Shown here: positions 10,577 through 20,856 of the stretch, piece by piece
How the letters are laid out: every line of letters begins with the position of its first letter
How positions within the stretch are numbered: position 1 is the first letter of the stretch
Source: Bacteroidota bacterium
Lineage (GTDB): Bacteria > Bacteroidota > Bacteroidia > Bacteroidales > UBA1715
Direction of reading: 5' to 3'
Length of the DNA stretch: 64,000 nt
NCBI GenBank assembly: GCA_009786075.1
Contig: WQTX01000004.1
Coordinates: forward strand, 1 to 64,000
The notes under the pieces: model-generated
What the model was told of the DNA's origin: nothing
Database searches by the model: none
The model's input: the letters and a program-made list of their open reading frames with translations, nothing else
Program-made: the position numbers and the translations under genes

Positions 10577-10725
10577 ACGAGGAGACGAGTTGACAAGGGA
10601 ACAAGTTGACAAGTTTTTTAGGAAACGAGGAAACGAAGTTTTAATAAAAAAAGCAGGAGGTTTCAAACTTTCTGCTTTTTTATTCCTTAGTCCCCTTGTT
10701 TCCTTGTTTCCTCGTCCCTAAAAAC
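10571..10725. repeat. Word-based intergenic repeat (gaggagacgagttgacaagg... / ...ccccttgtttccttgtttcctcgtccc) with internal terminator-like hairpin
   Basis: Imperfect inverted arms; internal agcaggaggtttcaaactttctgctttttt. Confidence 0.7.
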
Positions 10726-10733
10726 CTAAAAAA

Positions 10734-12023
10734 ATGCAAAAAACAATAAATATAATAACCCTCGGTTGCTCAAAAAACCTTGTTGATTCCGAACGTTTGG
10801 CTCGACAGTTAGCGGCGTTGAATTATTCGGTAGTGTTTGATTCTAACCGGTTTACGCCGATTGTGATTATCAATACCTGTGGTTTTATACACGATGCAAA
10901 AGAGGAATCAATACAAACAATTTTGCAAACAGTGCAAGCAAAAGAGCAGGGAAAAATAGAACAGGTTTTTGTTATTGGGTGCTTATCGGAGCGATATGCA
11001 AACGAATTGCGTTCTGAAATTTCCGAAGTTGATGCCTATTTTGGCGCACGTAATTTTGCCGAAGTGTTGCAGGCTTTGCAAGCGCAACAAACTGATGAAT
11101 TGTTGCACGAACGCATAATTTCAACGCCTAAACATATTTCATATTTAAAACTTGCCGAAGGCTGCAATCGCAAATGTGCGTTTTGCGCTATTCCGGCAAT
11201 ACGCGGAGCACACGTGTCAACGCCCATAGAATTGTTGGTTAAAGAAGCACAATTTTTGGCAGCACAGGGCGTAAAGGAACTTTCGCTTATTTCGCAAGAT
11301 TTGTCGTACTATGGTGTGGATTTGTACAAAAAAAATGCTTTGGCAGATTTGTTGCCGCAATTAGAGGCAATCGATGGCTTGGAGTGGATTCGCCTGCATT
11401 ATTTGTATCCCAACAATTTTCCGGAGGAAATATTGCCAATCATGCAGCAATCGCAAAAAATCTGTCATTATATTGATATTCCGTTTCAACATTCGTCGGG
11501 CGTAGTTTTAAATGCCATGCGTCGTGGTTTCAGCGAAGAAGAAACGTGGAAATTGATAGAAACCATGCGTTCGGCGGTTCCCGATATTGCCATTCGCACC
11601 TCGTTGATAGTGGGGCACCCGGGCGAAACCGAGCAGGAATTTGAAAAACTGTTACAATTTGTGAGTCATGCGCAGTTTGATAGAGTAGGAGTGTTTACCT
11701 ATTCGCATGAAGACGGCACTTACGCTGCACAAAATTATGATGACATTATTTCTCAACGCGAAAAAGAAGCTCGCCGAGATGCAGTGATGGCATTGCAAAA
11801 CGAAATTTCGCTGCAAAAAAACAAAAAAATCATAGGAAAAACAGTGAAGGTTCTTGTTGATAGAAAAGAAGGCTCTTCATACGTGGGACGTACGCAATAT
11901 GATGCTTACGAAGTTGATAATGAGGTAATAATCAATTTTGCGAAGAGATTGGCGGTTGGAAAATTTTATGGCATTCGCATTGATGATGCTGATGCGTATG
12001 AGTTGATGGGGGTAGCCCCCTAA
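10734..12023 (+). CDS. rimO: Ribosomal protein S12 methylthiotransferase
   Basis: TLGCSKNLVDSE, LAEGCNRKCAFCAIP radical-SAM motif, C-terminal TRAM-like domain. Confidence 0.97.
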   Translation: MQKTINIITLGCSKNLVDSERLARQLAALNYSVVFDSNRFTPIVIINTCGFIHDAKEESIQTILQTVQAKEQGKIEQVFVIGCLSERYANELRSEISEVDAYFGARNFAEVLQALQAQQTDELLHERIISTPKHISYLKLAEGCNRKCAFCAIPAIRGAHVSTPIELLVKEAQFLAAQGVKELSLISQDLSYYGVDLYKKNALADLLPQLEAIDGLEWIRLHYLYPNNFPEEILPIMQQSQKICHYIDIPFQHSSGVVLNAMRRGFSEEETWKLIETMRSAVPDIAIRTSLIVGHPGETEQEFEKLLQFVSHAQFDRVGVFTYSHEDGTYAAQNYDDIISQREKEARRDAVMALQNEISLQKNKKIIGKTVKVLVDRKEGSSYVGRTQYDAYEVDNEVIINFAKRLAVGKFYGIRIDDADAYELMGVAP

Positions 12024-12085
12024 ATCCCCCTAAAGGGGGGACACTTGAAGCCCTTCGTTCTCCATTTTCTTGTCTCCTTCGTCAA

Positions 12086-13126
12086 CTATTCCCTCGTATC
12101 TTTATTCCTCACTTCCTGCTCCCTACGGCGCAAATCTTTGAAAAATTCCACAAACACAAGCACCAAGAATGTAAATATAAATGTGGCAAATGTAGAAACC
12201 ACTACAATGACTGCACGTTGTGGTTTTGTTTTATGGTCGGCAACCGAGGCTCGTTCCACTACATAAAAATGCGTTAAAATATTGTGCGCCTCAACTTCGG
12301 CTTCACGATAACGCGATGTTAAAATACTCAACTGTTCTTTTTGATATTCCAAAAAGTCGCGGAGCGAAATATAGGTGCTACCGTAGCGAGCCAAAGTGTC
12401 TAATTGTTGGCGAATAGCGGCTGCGCCTCGTGTATTGCCGCTTGCCAAAGCCTCGCCGTAGGCTTGGTTCAAAGCGTAAGCCTGCGATTCAAAATCAACC
12501 ACGCCTTTTTGCATAATCATTTGCAATGAATCTTCGAGCGAGGTTAAATATGCCACACGGCTGTCGTATTCTTTTTTCGCAATAGCAAAAGCCTCACGAG
12601 CACGGGCTTTTTCCATGTGATTCATAACCGTGTCTATCATATTGGTTATGGTGTTGGCAAGTGTTGCCGCCATTTTTGGGTCAGCATCGAGCACACGTAT
12701 TTCAACCGCACCGTAGGTTGTACGTTTTGCTTGAATGCGTTTTTTGTATAATTTATTCATTTTATTGAGCGGCGAATTTACTTTTGCCGAATCAATTTCA
12801 TAATGTTCCCATAGATTGAATTTAGTAATTATTCTATTGCGAATTTCCTCACTGTTAAGTACTTGTAGAATTTGCTCGGCTTCTTTTACCTCGCCAAATA
12901 CCGATTCTTTTTTAATGGTATTACTTGTAGAAACAATATTTCCCACCGGTGCCGAAGGAGCGGGGAATACCACAACGCTTGATTCGTACAAAGGCGTCAT
13001 TTGCAGCGAAACAATAATAGAAACCACAAATGCCACAGCCGAAACAATGATGAGCGGCTTTTTGTGCAAATAAATTTTAAATAGTAAATCGTTTGAATTG
13101 AATGAGTAACGTTCGTTTTGTTCCAT
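12086..13126 (-). CDS. Wzz/chain-length determinant family protein
   Basis: N-terminal and C-terminal TM segments, coiled-coil periplasmic region, VVERASVADHKTKPQRAVIV near the C-terminus. Confidence 0.85.
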   Translation of the reverse strand: MEQNERYSFNSNDLLFKIYLHKKPLIIVSAVAFVVSIIVSLQMTPLYESSVVVFPAPSAPVGNIVSTSNTIKKESVFGEVKEAEQILQVLNSEEIRNRIITKFNLWEHYEIDSAKVNSPLNKMNKLYKKRIQAKRTTYGAVEIRVLDADPKMAATLANTITNMIDTVMNHMEKARAREAFAIAKKEYDSRVAYLTSLEDSLQMIMQKGVVDFESQAYALNQAYGEALASGNTRGAAAIRQQLDTLARYGSTYISLRDFLEYQKEQLSILTSRYREAEVEAHNILTHFYVVERASVADHKTKPQRAVIVVVSTFATFIFTFLVLVFVEFFKDLRRREQEVRNKDTRE

Positions 13127-13185
13127 ATTTTAAAATATTTGATATTTACTTCGTGATATTCAGTTGATATTTATAGATATTCGAT

Positions 13186-13284
13186 TGATAAAAATTGATA
13201 AATGCTTCGCGATAAAACGCTGCGCTGATAAAATTTATCGTGCGTAGCACATTTATCTTTTTTATCGCCGCAGGCAATTTATCT
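13186..13284. repeat. GATAAA/TTTATC modular palindromic block
   Basis: Five-plus GATAAA/TTTATC words separated by GC-rich words, roughly palindromic about gataaaatttatc. Confidence 0.8.
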
Positions 13285-13322
13285 TTTCAACGTCTTGTGT
13301 CTAAAAATCTTGTGTCTTGTGT

Positions 13323-13937
13323 CTAAAATAATCCAAAAAGCTCAGCATCAATTTTATTAATAATTTTGCTAAAATCTTCGGGTTTATCTATAAAATTAAT
13401 TTTATCGGTGTCGATTACCAAAATTTTGCCCAATTCGTAGGATTGCACCCACACATCGTAGCGGCGGTTTAGTCGCTCCAAATAATCCAATCGTATGGCA
13501 TTTTCGTATTCTCTGCCTTTCGATTGTATGCGTTTTACCAAATAGGGAATTGATGATTTTAAATAAATCAACAAATCCGGCGGTTGAATAAGTTGTTCAA
13601 CTTGTTGAAATAGAGAAAAATAAGTTTCAAAATCACGAGTTGCCATTAAATCCATTTCATGCAAATTGGGTGCAAAAATGTAGGCATCTTCATACAGAGT
13701 TCTGTCTTGAATAACGTCTTTTCCGCTATTGCGAATAGCCATAATCTGCTTCAAACGCTGGCGAAGAAAGAAAATTTGCACGTTGAACGACCATGCTTTC
13801 ATGTCGTTGTAAAAATCTTCGAGATAGGGATTTGTGTCCACATTTTCGTAATGAGGTTCCCATTCGTAGTGCTTTGCCAACATTCCGGCAAGCGGGGTTT
13901 TCCCCGAACCAATATTTCCTGCTATTGCTATGTGCAT
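13323..13937 (-). CDS. Deoxynucleoside kinase
   Basis: IAIAGNIGSGKTPLAGMLA P-loop, QDRTLYEDAYIFA, DLLIYLKSSIPYLVKRIQSKGREYE. Confidence 0.92.
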   Translation of the reverse strand: MHIAIAGNIGSGKTPLAGMLAKHYEWEPHYENVDTNPYLEDFYNDMKAWSFNVQIFFLRQRLKQIMAIRNSGKDVIQDRTLYEDAYIFAPNLHEMDLMATRDFETYFSLFQQVEQLIQPPDLLIYLKSSIPYLVKRIQSKGREYENAIRLDYLERLNRRYDVWVQSYELGKILVIDTDKINFIDKPEDFSKIINKIDAELFGLF

Positions 13938-13968
13938 ATCGTTAAAAATTTATGCAAAATTACAAAAT

Positions 13969-15165
13969 TTATTCGATTTTGAAAAAATTTACGTTCTTAA
14001 TATTTTTCAATCGTACGTTGGTAAAATAAAAATTAATAATCTCATCGAACTTAAAATTTTGTTCAGCCATTGCCATTGCGCCTTCTTGCGATAGTCCCAC
14101 GCCGTGCCCGTAGCCTTTGCCATTGAGAATAATTTTTTTGTTCGCGCTATCGTGCTCAACCGAAAAAAACGTGGAACGCAATTGTAAATCAGTGCGCATA
14201 GTTTTGAGTTCCAATAGTTTATCTTGCCCGTAGAATTTAAAAAATTTCATGCGTTCGGGTTGGTTGAATGTGAAATCGTAGGCAACCGTATCGAGCACAA
14301 AAAAACCTTTTGTAAGCAAATACATGCGCCATTCGGGTTCGGAATAGGTTTTTTGCCATTCGTAACCGGGTTTTCCCACGCTGTACGGGTCTGGTTTGGA
14401 ACGCAAATAATAATGCGAACCACCGCTCCAAATATCTTCGCTATTGACGGTTTGCCCGCCCGAATTGGCGAAAAACGTAGCCGAAATAATACGTCCGTCA
14501 GTATCGACCACCACAATGCCCGATGTAGCAAGTGCTGCTTCCAAAATCAGCGGTGTTTTGCACCTTCCTTTAAATGCTTGACAATGAACGCCGTCGCATA
14601 AATTATAACCTTCCGCCAAATGTTTTTCATAATAGCGGGCGGCGTAACTGCGGCACAACACGGCTTGCGCTTTGTAGTATTCGAGCTGAGCCTTTGAACC
14701 GCCCTCTGCCTCAATCACACCGGCTAAATATTTATCGAATTGCACGTCGTTAATGAGCGTCATGGTATTTGCATTCAAACGAATAAACAAATCGTTGTCG
14801 AAAGTGCGGGTTGCAAATCTTTTCCTGGGTGATGCAATGGTAAATGTATTTGATTGCGTAGCCCCCCGTATATGCAAATTTGAATGTATTTTATATTCCT
14901 TTTCGTTTATTTTCAGTAATTTACTGCCCGCAAAACGAATAGTTGCCGTTTCCCCCTCGGCAAGTGAAAGTATAATTTTATCATGGTCGATAATATCATA
15001 TTTGCCCTCGGTGGCGGTAAATGTAAATTCGGTTAGTGCATTATCGCTGTATATGCGAATGTTGATGTTTTGGGCGGTTGCACAAAGAGAAGAAAACAAT
15101 AACACACAAAACAATGAGATAATTTTAAATTGTAAATTGTAAATTGCAAATTTTAAATTGTTCAT
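13969..15165 (-). CDS. SpoIID/LytB domain-containing protein
   Basis: YLAGVIEAEGGSKAQLEYYKAQAVLCRSYAARY; GYGHGVGLSQEGAMAMA. Confidence 0.93.
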   Translation of the reverse strand: MNNLKFAIYNLQFKIISLFCVLLFSSLCATAQNINIRIYSDNALTEFTFTATEGKYDIIDHDKIILSLAEGETATIRFAGSKLLKINEKEYKIHSNLHIRGATQSNTFTIASPRKRFATRTFDNDLFIRLNANTMTLINDVQFDKYLAGVIEAEGGSKAQLEYYKAQAVLCRSYAARYYEKHLAEGYNLCDGVHCQAFKGRCKTPLILEAALATSGIVVVDTDGRIISATFFANSGGQTVNSEDIWSGGSHYYLRSKPDPYSVGKPGYEWQKTYSEPEWRMYLLTKGFFVLDTVAYDFTFNQPERMKFFKFYGQDKLLELKTMRTDLQLRSTFFSVEHDSANKKIILNGKGYGHGVGLSQEGAMAMAEQNFKFDEIINFYFTNVRLKNIKNVNFFKIE

Positions 15166-15209
15166 TGTTCATTGAATGTGTATTGTGTCTAAAATTTTGA
15201 AAGGGTATA

Positions 15210-15680
15210 TTATCTCTTATTAAAGAAAAGTTTTAATCCTTGTGTTTCATATTCTTCAAAATCACTGTCGGAACTTATAAGAGTAATTTTATCGGCAATT
15301 GCCTGTGAAACAATAAATTTATCGTTCCAATCTTTATTTTCGTTGGTAAAACTTAATGTTTCATACGTTTTTACGTGCTTCTCGCTAAATGGTGTAATTG
15401 TTATACCCATCTCTTCAATAGCTTTATAAACTTCGGTTACATTTTTATATTGATGTATGTCCGAGAGTTTTTTCTTTGCTGATTGCTTACCTGTTTTTAT
15501 AATAGGTTGATAATATTTTGATTTGTATAAATCAATAAGCTCCCGAAATGCTATTGAACTTATAGTAAATTCATTATTACCATCTTGCAGCAAACGTCGT
15601 GTTGTTAGATGCAAGTTTTTTGTTAAATCCTTATTAAACAACCAAAAAATTAAGATGTTAGTGTCTAAATAATATTTCAT
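15210..15680 (-). CDS. PIN domain toxin (VapC-like)
   Basis: MKYYLDTNILIFWL; DWNDKFIVSQAIADKITLISSDSDFEEY. Confidence 0.9.
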   Translation of the reverse strand: MKYYLDTNILIFWLFNKDLTKNLHLTTRRLLQDGNNEFTISSIAFRELIDLYKSKYYQPIIKTGKQSAKKKLSDIHQYKNVTEVYKAIEEMGITITPFSEKHVKTYETLSFTNENKDWNDKFIVSQAIADKITLISSDSDFEEYETQGLKLFFNKR

Positions 15681-15814
15681 TTTAACACCATTTTCATACT
15701 TGTAAATCTACCTCCCAATCCTTCGGGATTTTTTTCTCTCCACAACATCATTTTTGATTTCTTTTGTGTTTCGCTCTTTTTAGTTGGCGCTTTCTTTGTC
15801 ATTGTTGCTTCCAT
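15677..15814 (-). CDS. 45-aa ORF, candidate small antitoxin coupled to the PIN toxin
   Basis: METMTK-like start MEATMTKKAPTKKSETQKKSKMMLWREKNPEGLGGRFTSMKMVLK*; stop overlaps toxin start by ATGA; absent from the supplied ORF track. Confidence 0.7.
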   Translation of the reverse strand: MEATMTKKAPTKKSETQKKSKMMLWREKNPEGLGGRFTSMKMVLK

Positions 15815-15966
15815 TGCCGTAATTGTTATTGTTTTTGCAAATATACATTGTTTTGACTGTACAACGCAAATATACAGTAATTTATTTAGGAAAATAAGAA
15901 ACAGGAATTAGGAAATAGTATAAAAAAGAATATTTTTGCTGATTGAAAATAACGAACAAACAGAGT

Positions 15967-16467
15967 ATGATTGTAACCACCCACATAGAAACCGATTTAG
16001 GAACAATGATTGCTGCCGCAAGCGATAAAGGAATTTGCATGTTGAATTTTGCAGATTGCAAACATTCTGCACTAAAATTGCGAAAATTATCGGAAACCTT
16101 CAAAACTCCGTTAGAGCAGGGGAGTAGCCCGTATTTTGATACGTTGCGCACACAATTACAACAGTATTTCAAAGGCGAAAGAAAATGTTTTGATATTCCC
16201 TTAGATTTGATAGGTACGGAATTTCAAAAACAGGTGTGGAATATTTTACCAGAAATTCCCTACGGAAAAACAATAAGTTACGCCGAACAAGCTGCTTTAT
16301 TGGGCAAACCTGCGGCAGTGCGAGCGGTTGCCTCGGCTAATGGAAAAAATAAAATTGGTATTATTTTGCCTTGTCATAGAGTTATTGGTGCAAACGGCGC
16401 GCTTACCGGCTATGATGGGGGAATAGAAAGGAAAAAGAAATTGTTGGAGTTGGAAAGCGCAATTTGA
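15967..16467 (+). CDS. Methylated-DNA--[protein]-cysteine S-methyltransferase
   Basis: FQKQVWNILPEIPYGKTISYAEQA, IILPCHRVIGANGALTGYDGG. Confidence 0.96.
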   Translation: MIVTTHIETDLGTMIAAASDKGICMLNFADCKHSALKLRKLSETFKTPLEQGSSPYFDTLRTQLQQYFKGERKCFDIPLDLIGTEFQKQVWNILPEIPYGKTISYAEQAALLGKPAAVRAVASANGKNKIGIILPCHRVIGANGALTGYDGGIERKKKLLELESAI

Positions 16468-16474
16468 TTGTACG

Positions 16475-17053
16475 CTATATCTCCCGAATAATCCTACAAG
16501 GATTCCCATAAGCAAGCACATTACTGCGTATAGATTTAGTTACAACGCTCCCTGCACCTATTGTAACATTGTTGCCAATAGTAACACCCGGTAATATGAT
16601 ACTGCCGCCGCCAATCCACACATTGTTGCCGATTGTTACAGGAGCAGTTTTCGATACGGCAAACGGAAAATCTTCATTCACGCTCTTATTAATCCTCTCA
16701 CTTGCACTCACAGGGTGAAAAACCGTGTATATATGAACTCCGGGGGCAATCAACACATTATCGCCAATGGTTATGCGATTACAATCCAAAAACACACAAT
16801 TCATATTGATTTCACAATTATTGCCTAAAAAAATAAATTTGCCATAATCAACAAAAAATGGCGCCGTAATCTGCGTAGATTTTCCCCGCGCGCCCAATAA
16901 TTCGTCGAGTATTCGCAACTGCTCGGTTTTATTGGAATAATCAAGGCAATTATATTGTTGCATTAAATTTTTTGCACGAAGCCATAATTCCATTAATTCG
17001 GGGTCTCCACAGTCATACAATTCTCCTGCGAGCATTTTTTCTTTTTCGGTCAT
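16475..17053 (-). CDS. Sugar O-acetyltransferase (maltose/galactoside acetyltransferase-like)
   Basis: EKMLAGELYDCGDPEL; NCVFLDCNRITIGDNVLIAPGVHIYT; IGNNVWIGGGSIILPGVTIG hexapeptides. Confidence 0.95.
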   Translation of the reverse strand: MTEKEKMLAGELYDCGDPELMELWLRAKNLMQQYNCLDYSNKTEQLRILDELLGARGKSTQITAPFFVDYGKFIFLGNNCEINMNCVFLDCNRITIGDNVLIAPGVHIYTVFHPVSASERINKSVNEDFPFAVSKTAPVTIGNNVWIGGGSIILPGVTIGNNVTIGAGSVVTKSIRSNVLAYGNPCRIIREI

Positions 17054-17082
17054 TTTAATTGAGTTTTCAAATTTATTTAATA

Positions 17083-18036
17083 TTACTCAAGATTTTCCTC
17101 TTTTTTTGAAGGCAGTAAAAATAATATATATTGTGCTGCAATAAAAAAACTTGTAGCGATAGCAAAAACAGAATTATAGTACAATGTTAGATTACTTTGA
17201 AAATTTAGATTTATCCAGATTTTTAATCCAACCATAATACAATATATTGTCATTATACTCACAAGCCAAAGAATAGATATTTTCGCATCTTTTAGGCGAT
17301 AAATACTATACTTGATGTAGAAGAAAAGAATAATTAGACTGTATAGTATGAAAATAACTTGAATTTTAGAAGAAGAAAGATGTAGCGTATATAAAGAAGA
17401 GACATTCAGTAAGTTCAAAGACTTCAAAATAATGCCGGTTACAATGCTTACGCAGACTGCTATAAGCATTAAATTTCCTAGTTTTTTAGCGTAACCCGAT
17501 ACATCAAGTCGTTTTTGAGAGTGGGGTAAACAAATTTGCTCGGTTTTTTTCGCAACACATAAGTATATCAAGTTGACAAGACCAATTACAAATAATGTGC
17601 GAATTGTATAAATAAAGGCAGGTGTTACAAATTGTATCAGTTCTTTATTTTCAACCATATACATTCCTAAAGTCATTAAAGCAATAAAAGATGCAAAAAA
17701 TAGATAGTTTATTATTCCTGAAATGATTGCAAGCGCACGGTTATTATTCAACATTCGTATTCGTTTTGCGGCTAACATAAACGAAGAGTAAGAAATAATA
17801 CACCAAAAAGGCACAAGATTTGGGGTAAAACTGCTGGTAATGTAATTATAAATGTTGCTTTGGGCAATCCACGTTAAACCCATTTTAGCTGTTATTACAG
17901 TAGAGATGGTAGAAAGCATTTGCATACCCAAGTATGTTCCTAATAACATAAACAGAATGGTAGTGCCCATTCTAAATTCACGATTGGTAACTGTCCCCTT
18001 GTAGTTAAATAATAGATGTAAAATTGTTTTGTCCAT
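17083..18036 (-). CDS. Multi-pass membrane protein of unknown function
   Basis: Multiple hydrophobic segments; full-length ORF with no confident family. Confidence 0.6.
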   Translation of the reverse strand: MDKTILHLLFNYKGTVTNREFRMGTTILFMLLGTYLGMQMLSTISTVITAKMGLTWIAQSNIYNYITSSFTPNLVPFWCIISYSSFMLAAKRIRMLNNNRALAIISGIINYLFFASFIALMTLGMYMVENKELIQFVTPAFIYTIRTLFVIGLVNLIYLCVAKKTEQICLPHSQKRLDVSGYAKKLGNLMLIAVCVSIVTGIILKSLNLLNVSSLYTLHLSSSKIQVIFILYSLIILFFYIKYSIYRLKDAKISILWLVSIMTIYCIMVGLKIWINLNFQSNLTLYYNSVFAIATSFFIAAQYILFLLPSKKEENLE

Positions 18037-18064
18037 AGTTATTTAATTTATTTTATTTTCATTG

Positions 18065-19054
18065 TCAATTCTCAACAACTCTAAACCGAAAACTCTCAAC
18101 CCCCTTAACCCCCAACTTAGCCACAAACAACCCACCCGCATGAGGAAATTTTTCTTCCGAACCTTCGGGCATCCAATTGCGAGCGGTGGTAATGTACAGT
18201 TCATCAAGGTTTTCGCCGCCAAAGGCAACTGAGGTAACATTTGGCGAAGGTACTTCAATGGTTGTCATTAATTTACGGGTGTATGGATTCCAGCACGAAA
18301 CTTTGCCGCCGCCCCAATGAGCAACCCAAATCATGCCTCGCTCGTCAATGGTGCAACCGTCGGGCGTGCCCCATTCTTTGGGCGTTTCTACCAAGCGTTC
18401 GCCTCGTGAAATTGTTTTGGTTTTTTCGTTATACACGTAGCGCATAATGCTGTATGTGGGCGAATCTATATAATAAAACGTAAATCCGTCGGGCGACCAG
18501 CATAAACCGTTGGAAACCGTAATGTCGCTCAATTTTTGCTCTATCACAAATTCGTTTTTGTCGATTTCGGTAGTGGCTTTGTATTCGGTAATTTTGTATA
18601 AAGCAGCAATCGGATTTTTACATTCAATGTCCATAGTGCCAACCCACAATTCTCCCTGTGGCGAACATTTTCCGTCGTTAAAGCGCACACGTTCTATATC
18701 AATCTCGGGACGGAGTTTTTCGGTTAATTCTTTGGTTTCCAAGTTGAAATTATACAAACCGTGCGCTAAGACAAGCAACACGTTGGCAGAATCAATTACT
18801 ACCACAGTGCCAATTTCGGCAGGCATGGGGTAGGAGTCCATTTTTCTTTCGAGAGGCGCGTACACGTGCAGCATTTTTCCGGCAATGTCAATCCAATAGA
18901 GGCGTTGCGTGGGCGTGTCCCATAGTGCGCCTTCGCCTACTTGCGCTTTTGCGTCGATTACGAGTTCGGCTTGGGGTGGTTTTTCGGTGCAGCTTGGTAT
19001 GAAAATAGTCATGATTACTAATAGTTTTAGTAGGAGTGTTTTATTTTTTCGCAT
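18065..19054 (-). CDS. SMP-30/gluconolactonase-like protein (lipoprotein)
   Basis: GEGALWDTPTQRLYWIDI, RFNDGKCSPQGELWVGTM, SNGLCWSPDGFTFYYIDS, TIDERGMIWVAHWGGG. Confidence 0.95.
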   Translation of the reverse strand: MRKNKTLLLKLLVIMTIFIPSCTEKPPQAELVIDAKAQVGEGALWDTPTQRLYWIDIAGKMLHVYAPLERKMDSYPMPAEIGTVVVIDSANVLLVLAHGLYNFNLETKELTEKLRPEIDIERVRFNDGKCSPQGELWVGTMDIECKNPIAALYKITEYKATTEIDKNEFVIEQKLSDITVSNGLCWSPDGFTFYYIDSPTYSIMRYVYNEKTKTISRGERLVETPKEWGTPDGCTIDERGMIWVAHWGGGKVSCWNPYTRKLMTTIEVPSPNVTSVAFGGENLDELYITTARNWMPEGSEEKFPHAGGLFVAKLGVKGVESFRFRVVEN

Positions 19055-19095
19055 AATTTGTTTTTCAATATTTACTTTTATTTACCCTATTTTCT

Positions 19096-19320
19096 TGCAA
19101 AATGTAAAAATAAGAAGTTTCAAATCTGCTTGTTTGATACATTTTTGTCAAAATAAGCAGTTTTTCTTATAATTTTTCGCTTATTTGTACATTTGGTTTT
19201 TATTCTATATTTGTCATTTTTTTGCAAAATGTAAAAATAAGCATATTCAAACCTGCTTATTTGATACATTTTTGTCAAAATAAGCGATTTTTCGTATAAT
19301 TTCTCGCTTATTTTTACATT
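19096..19320. repeat. Left array (L1+L2) of the 127-bp nested-palindrome repeat
   Basis: aatgtaaaaataag...gcttatttgatacatttttgtcaaaataagc...cgcttattt[g/t]tacatt, period 127 bp (tgcaaaatg g at 19097 and 19224). Confidence 0.95.
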
Positions 19321-20776
19321 AATCATTTAGTTGCTCTTTTTTATTGCTCAGCGTAATATTACCAATATTATAACTATAAACCGATGCCGGTAAAAATGTC
19401 AAAAATAAATCATTTATTTGTTTTACCCCCATTTGGTCGATAGAAGTTACCAATGCTTTGTCGAAACCATTGCTTTTACAAAAATGTATTAAACTTTTCA
19501 GTTCGTTTGGTTTTTCAAAATAGCGGTTGCTCCATTTTATTTCTACGCCCCACACGGGTTTGTATTTTTTGTCGTCCACCAACACTAAATCCACTTCGCC
19601 TTCGCTTCTGCCTTCTTTCCAACGGGCGTAGGTAAGGTCTAATTTTTCGCGGTGCATCCACTGACTTAGCACGGCAGTTTCTATCATATTGCCCATTTCG
19701 CTGTCGGTTGCGGCAATGGGCGAAAACAATGCTGTGCGCAGTGAAGGGTTCGTTAAATACACTTTGAAACTTGTAATTCGTTTCAAGCGTTTGGCATTTA
19801 CATCTACCTTATTCAAAACTTTTATCAAAAAAGCAGCTTCTAAATATTCCAAATATTTTTTCAATGTATCTTTTGAAATACCGCTTTCTTTGCTCATTGT
19901 TTCGTACGAAAATTCGTTGCCCGTGTTGTAGGCAATGTATGTAAAAAAACGGTTCAATTCCTGCACATCTTTTATACCGTAGAGGCTTGGCAAATCGCGT
20001 AAAAGCACTTTGTCCACTATGTCGTTTTTTATGTATCTGCCCATGTCGCCTTGTATTTTTTCGTTCAACACCACTTCGGGATAGCCGCCAAAATTGAGAT
20101 AATGCACAAATTCTTTGTTCAGCGCTTTTACATCGTGTGCAAGACAATAGGGTATTTGTGTTTCGCCGTACGAAAGTTGTCCGCTGTAAATAAGATGATT
20201 CATTTTTTTGAGATGAATGTACTCTTGAAATGTAAGCGGCGGCAACATAAAATCGGTAAATCTGCCTGCGCCGCTTTCGGTGCTGTGCCATTTGAGGGCT
20301 GCCGCTGCCGAACCCGACACCACGAATTTGGTTTTGGGATAGGTGTCAACCAACACTTTAAGGTGGCGTTCCCAATCTTTGAGATATTGAATTTCATCGA
20401 AAAAAACATAGCAACCGTCTAAATTTTCTTGACAGAGCGATTGCTTGCTGAGTGTCAAAAGGTCGTCTAAACTCAAATGCACATAAATAGGATTATCAAC
20501 GCCTATAAAGAATATTTTTTGCGGACTTACATTTTCGTTAAGCAGCTGTTGTATGCAGTGGTAAAGCATAACGGTTTTGCCTACTCGACGCGGACCCATA
20601 AGCACCACGGCTCGGCGTATAATTTTTTCTGTTACATAAGGGTAAAACAAATCAAAATAGAGACGTTTTGCCATTGCTGCATAGCTGTCGGGTATTTGGC
20701 TGTTTACCCACCAAGGGTTTTCAAAGCGCAAACGCTCTGTAATTTTTTCTGCCGGAATAAGATATATTTTTTCCAT
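19319..20776 (-). CDS. AAA family ATPase (AAA_14/DUF4143-type)
   Basis: VVLMGPRRVGKTVMLYH Walker A, GCYVFFDEIQYLKDW Walker B, SGSAAAALK sensor, C-terminal VDLVLVDD..WGVEIKWSNR. Confidence 0.93.
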   Translation of the reverse strand: MEKIYLIPAEKITERLRFENPWWVNSQIPDSYAAMAKRLYFDLFYPYVTEKIIRRAVVLMGPRRVGKTVMLYHCIQQLLNENVSPQKIFFIGVDNPIYVHLSLDDLLTLSKQSLCQENLDGCYVFFDEIQYLKDWERHLKVLVDTYPKTKFVVSGSAAAALKWHSTESGAGRFTDFMLPPLTFQEYIHLKKMNHLIYSGQLSYGETQIPYCLAHDVKALNKEFVHYLNFGGYPEVVLNEKIQGDMGRYIKNDIVDKVLLRDLPSLYGIKDVQELNRFFTYIAYNTGNEFSYETMSKESGISKDTLKKYLEYLEAAFLIKVLNKVDVNAKRLKRITSFKVYLTNPSLRTALFSPIAATDSEMGNMIETAVLSQWMHREKLDLTYARWKEGRSEGEVDLVLVDDKKYKPVWGVEIKWSNRYFEKPNELKSLIHFCKSNGFDKALVTSIDQMGVKQINDLFLTFLPASVYSYNIGNITLSNKKEQLND

Positions 20777-20856
20777 AAAAACTTTTATTTAACTTCGTTG
20801 AACTCGCTCTTCGAGTTTTGGCTGTGCAAATATAGTATAAATAAATAGATTGTGAT

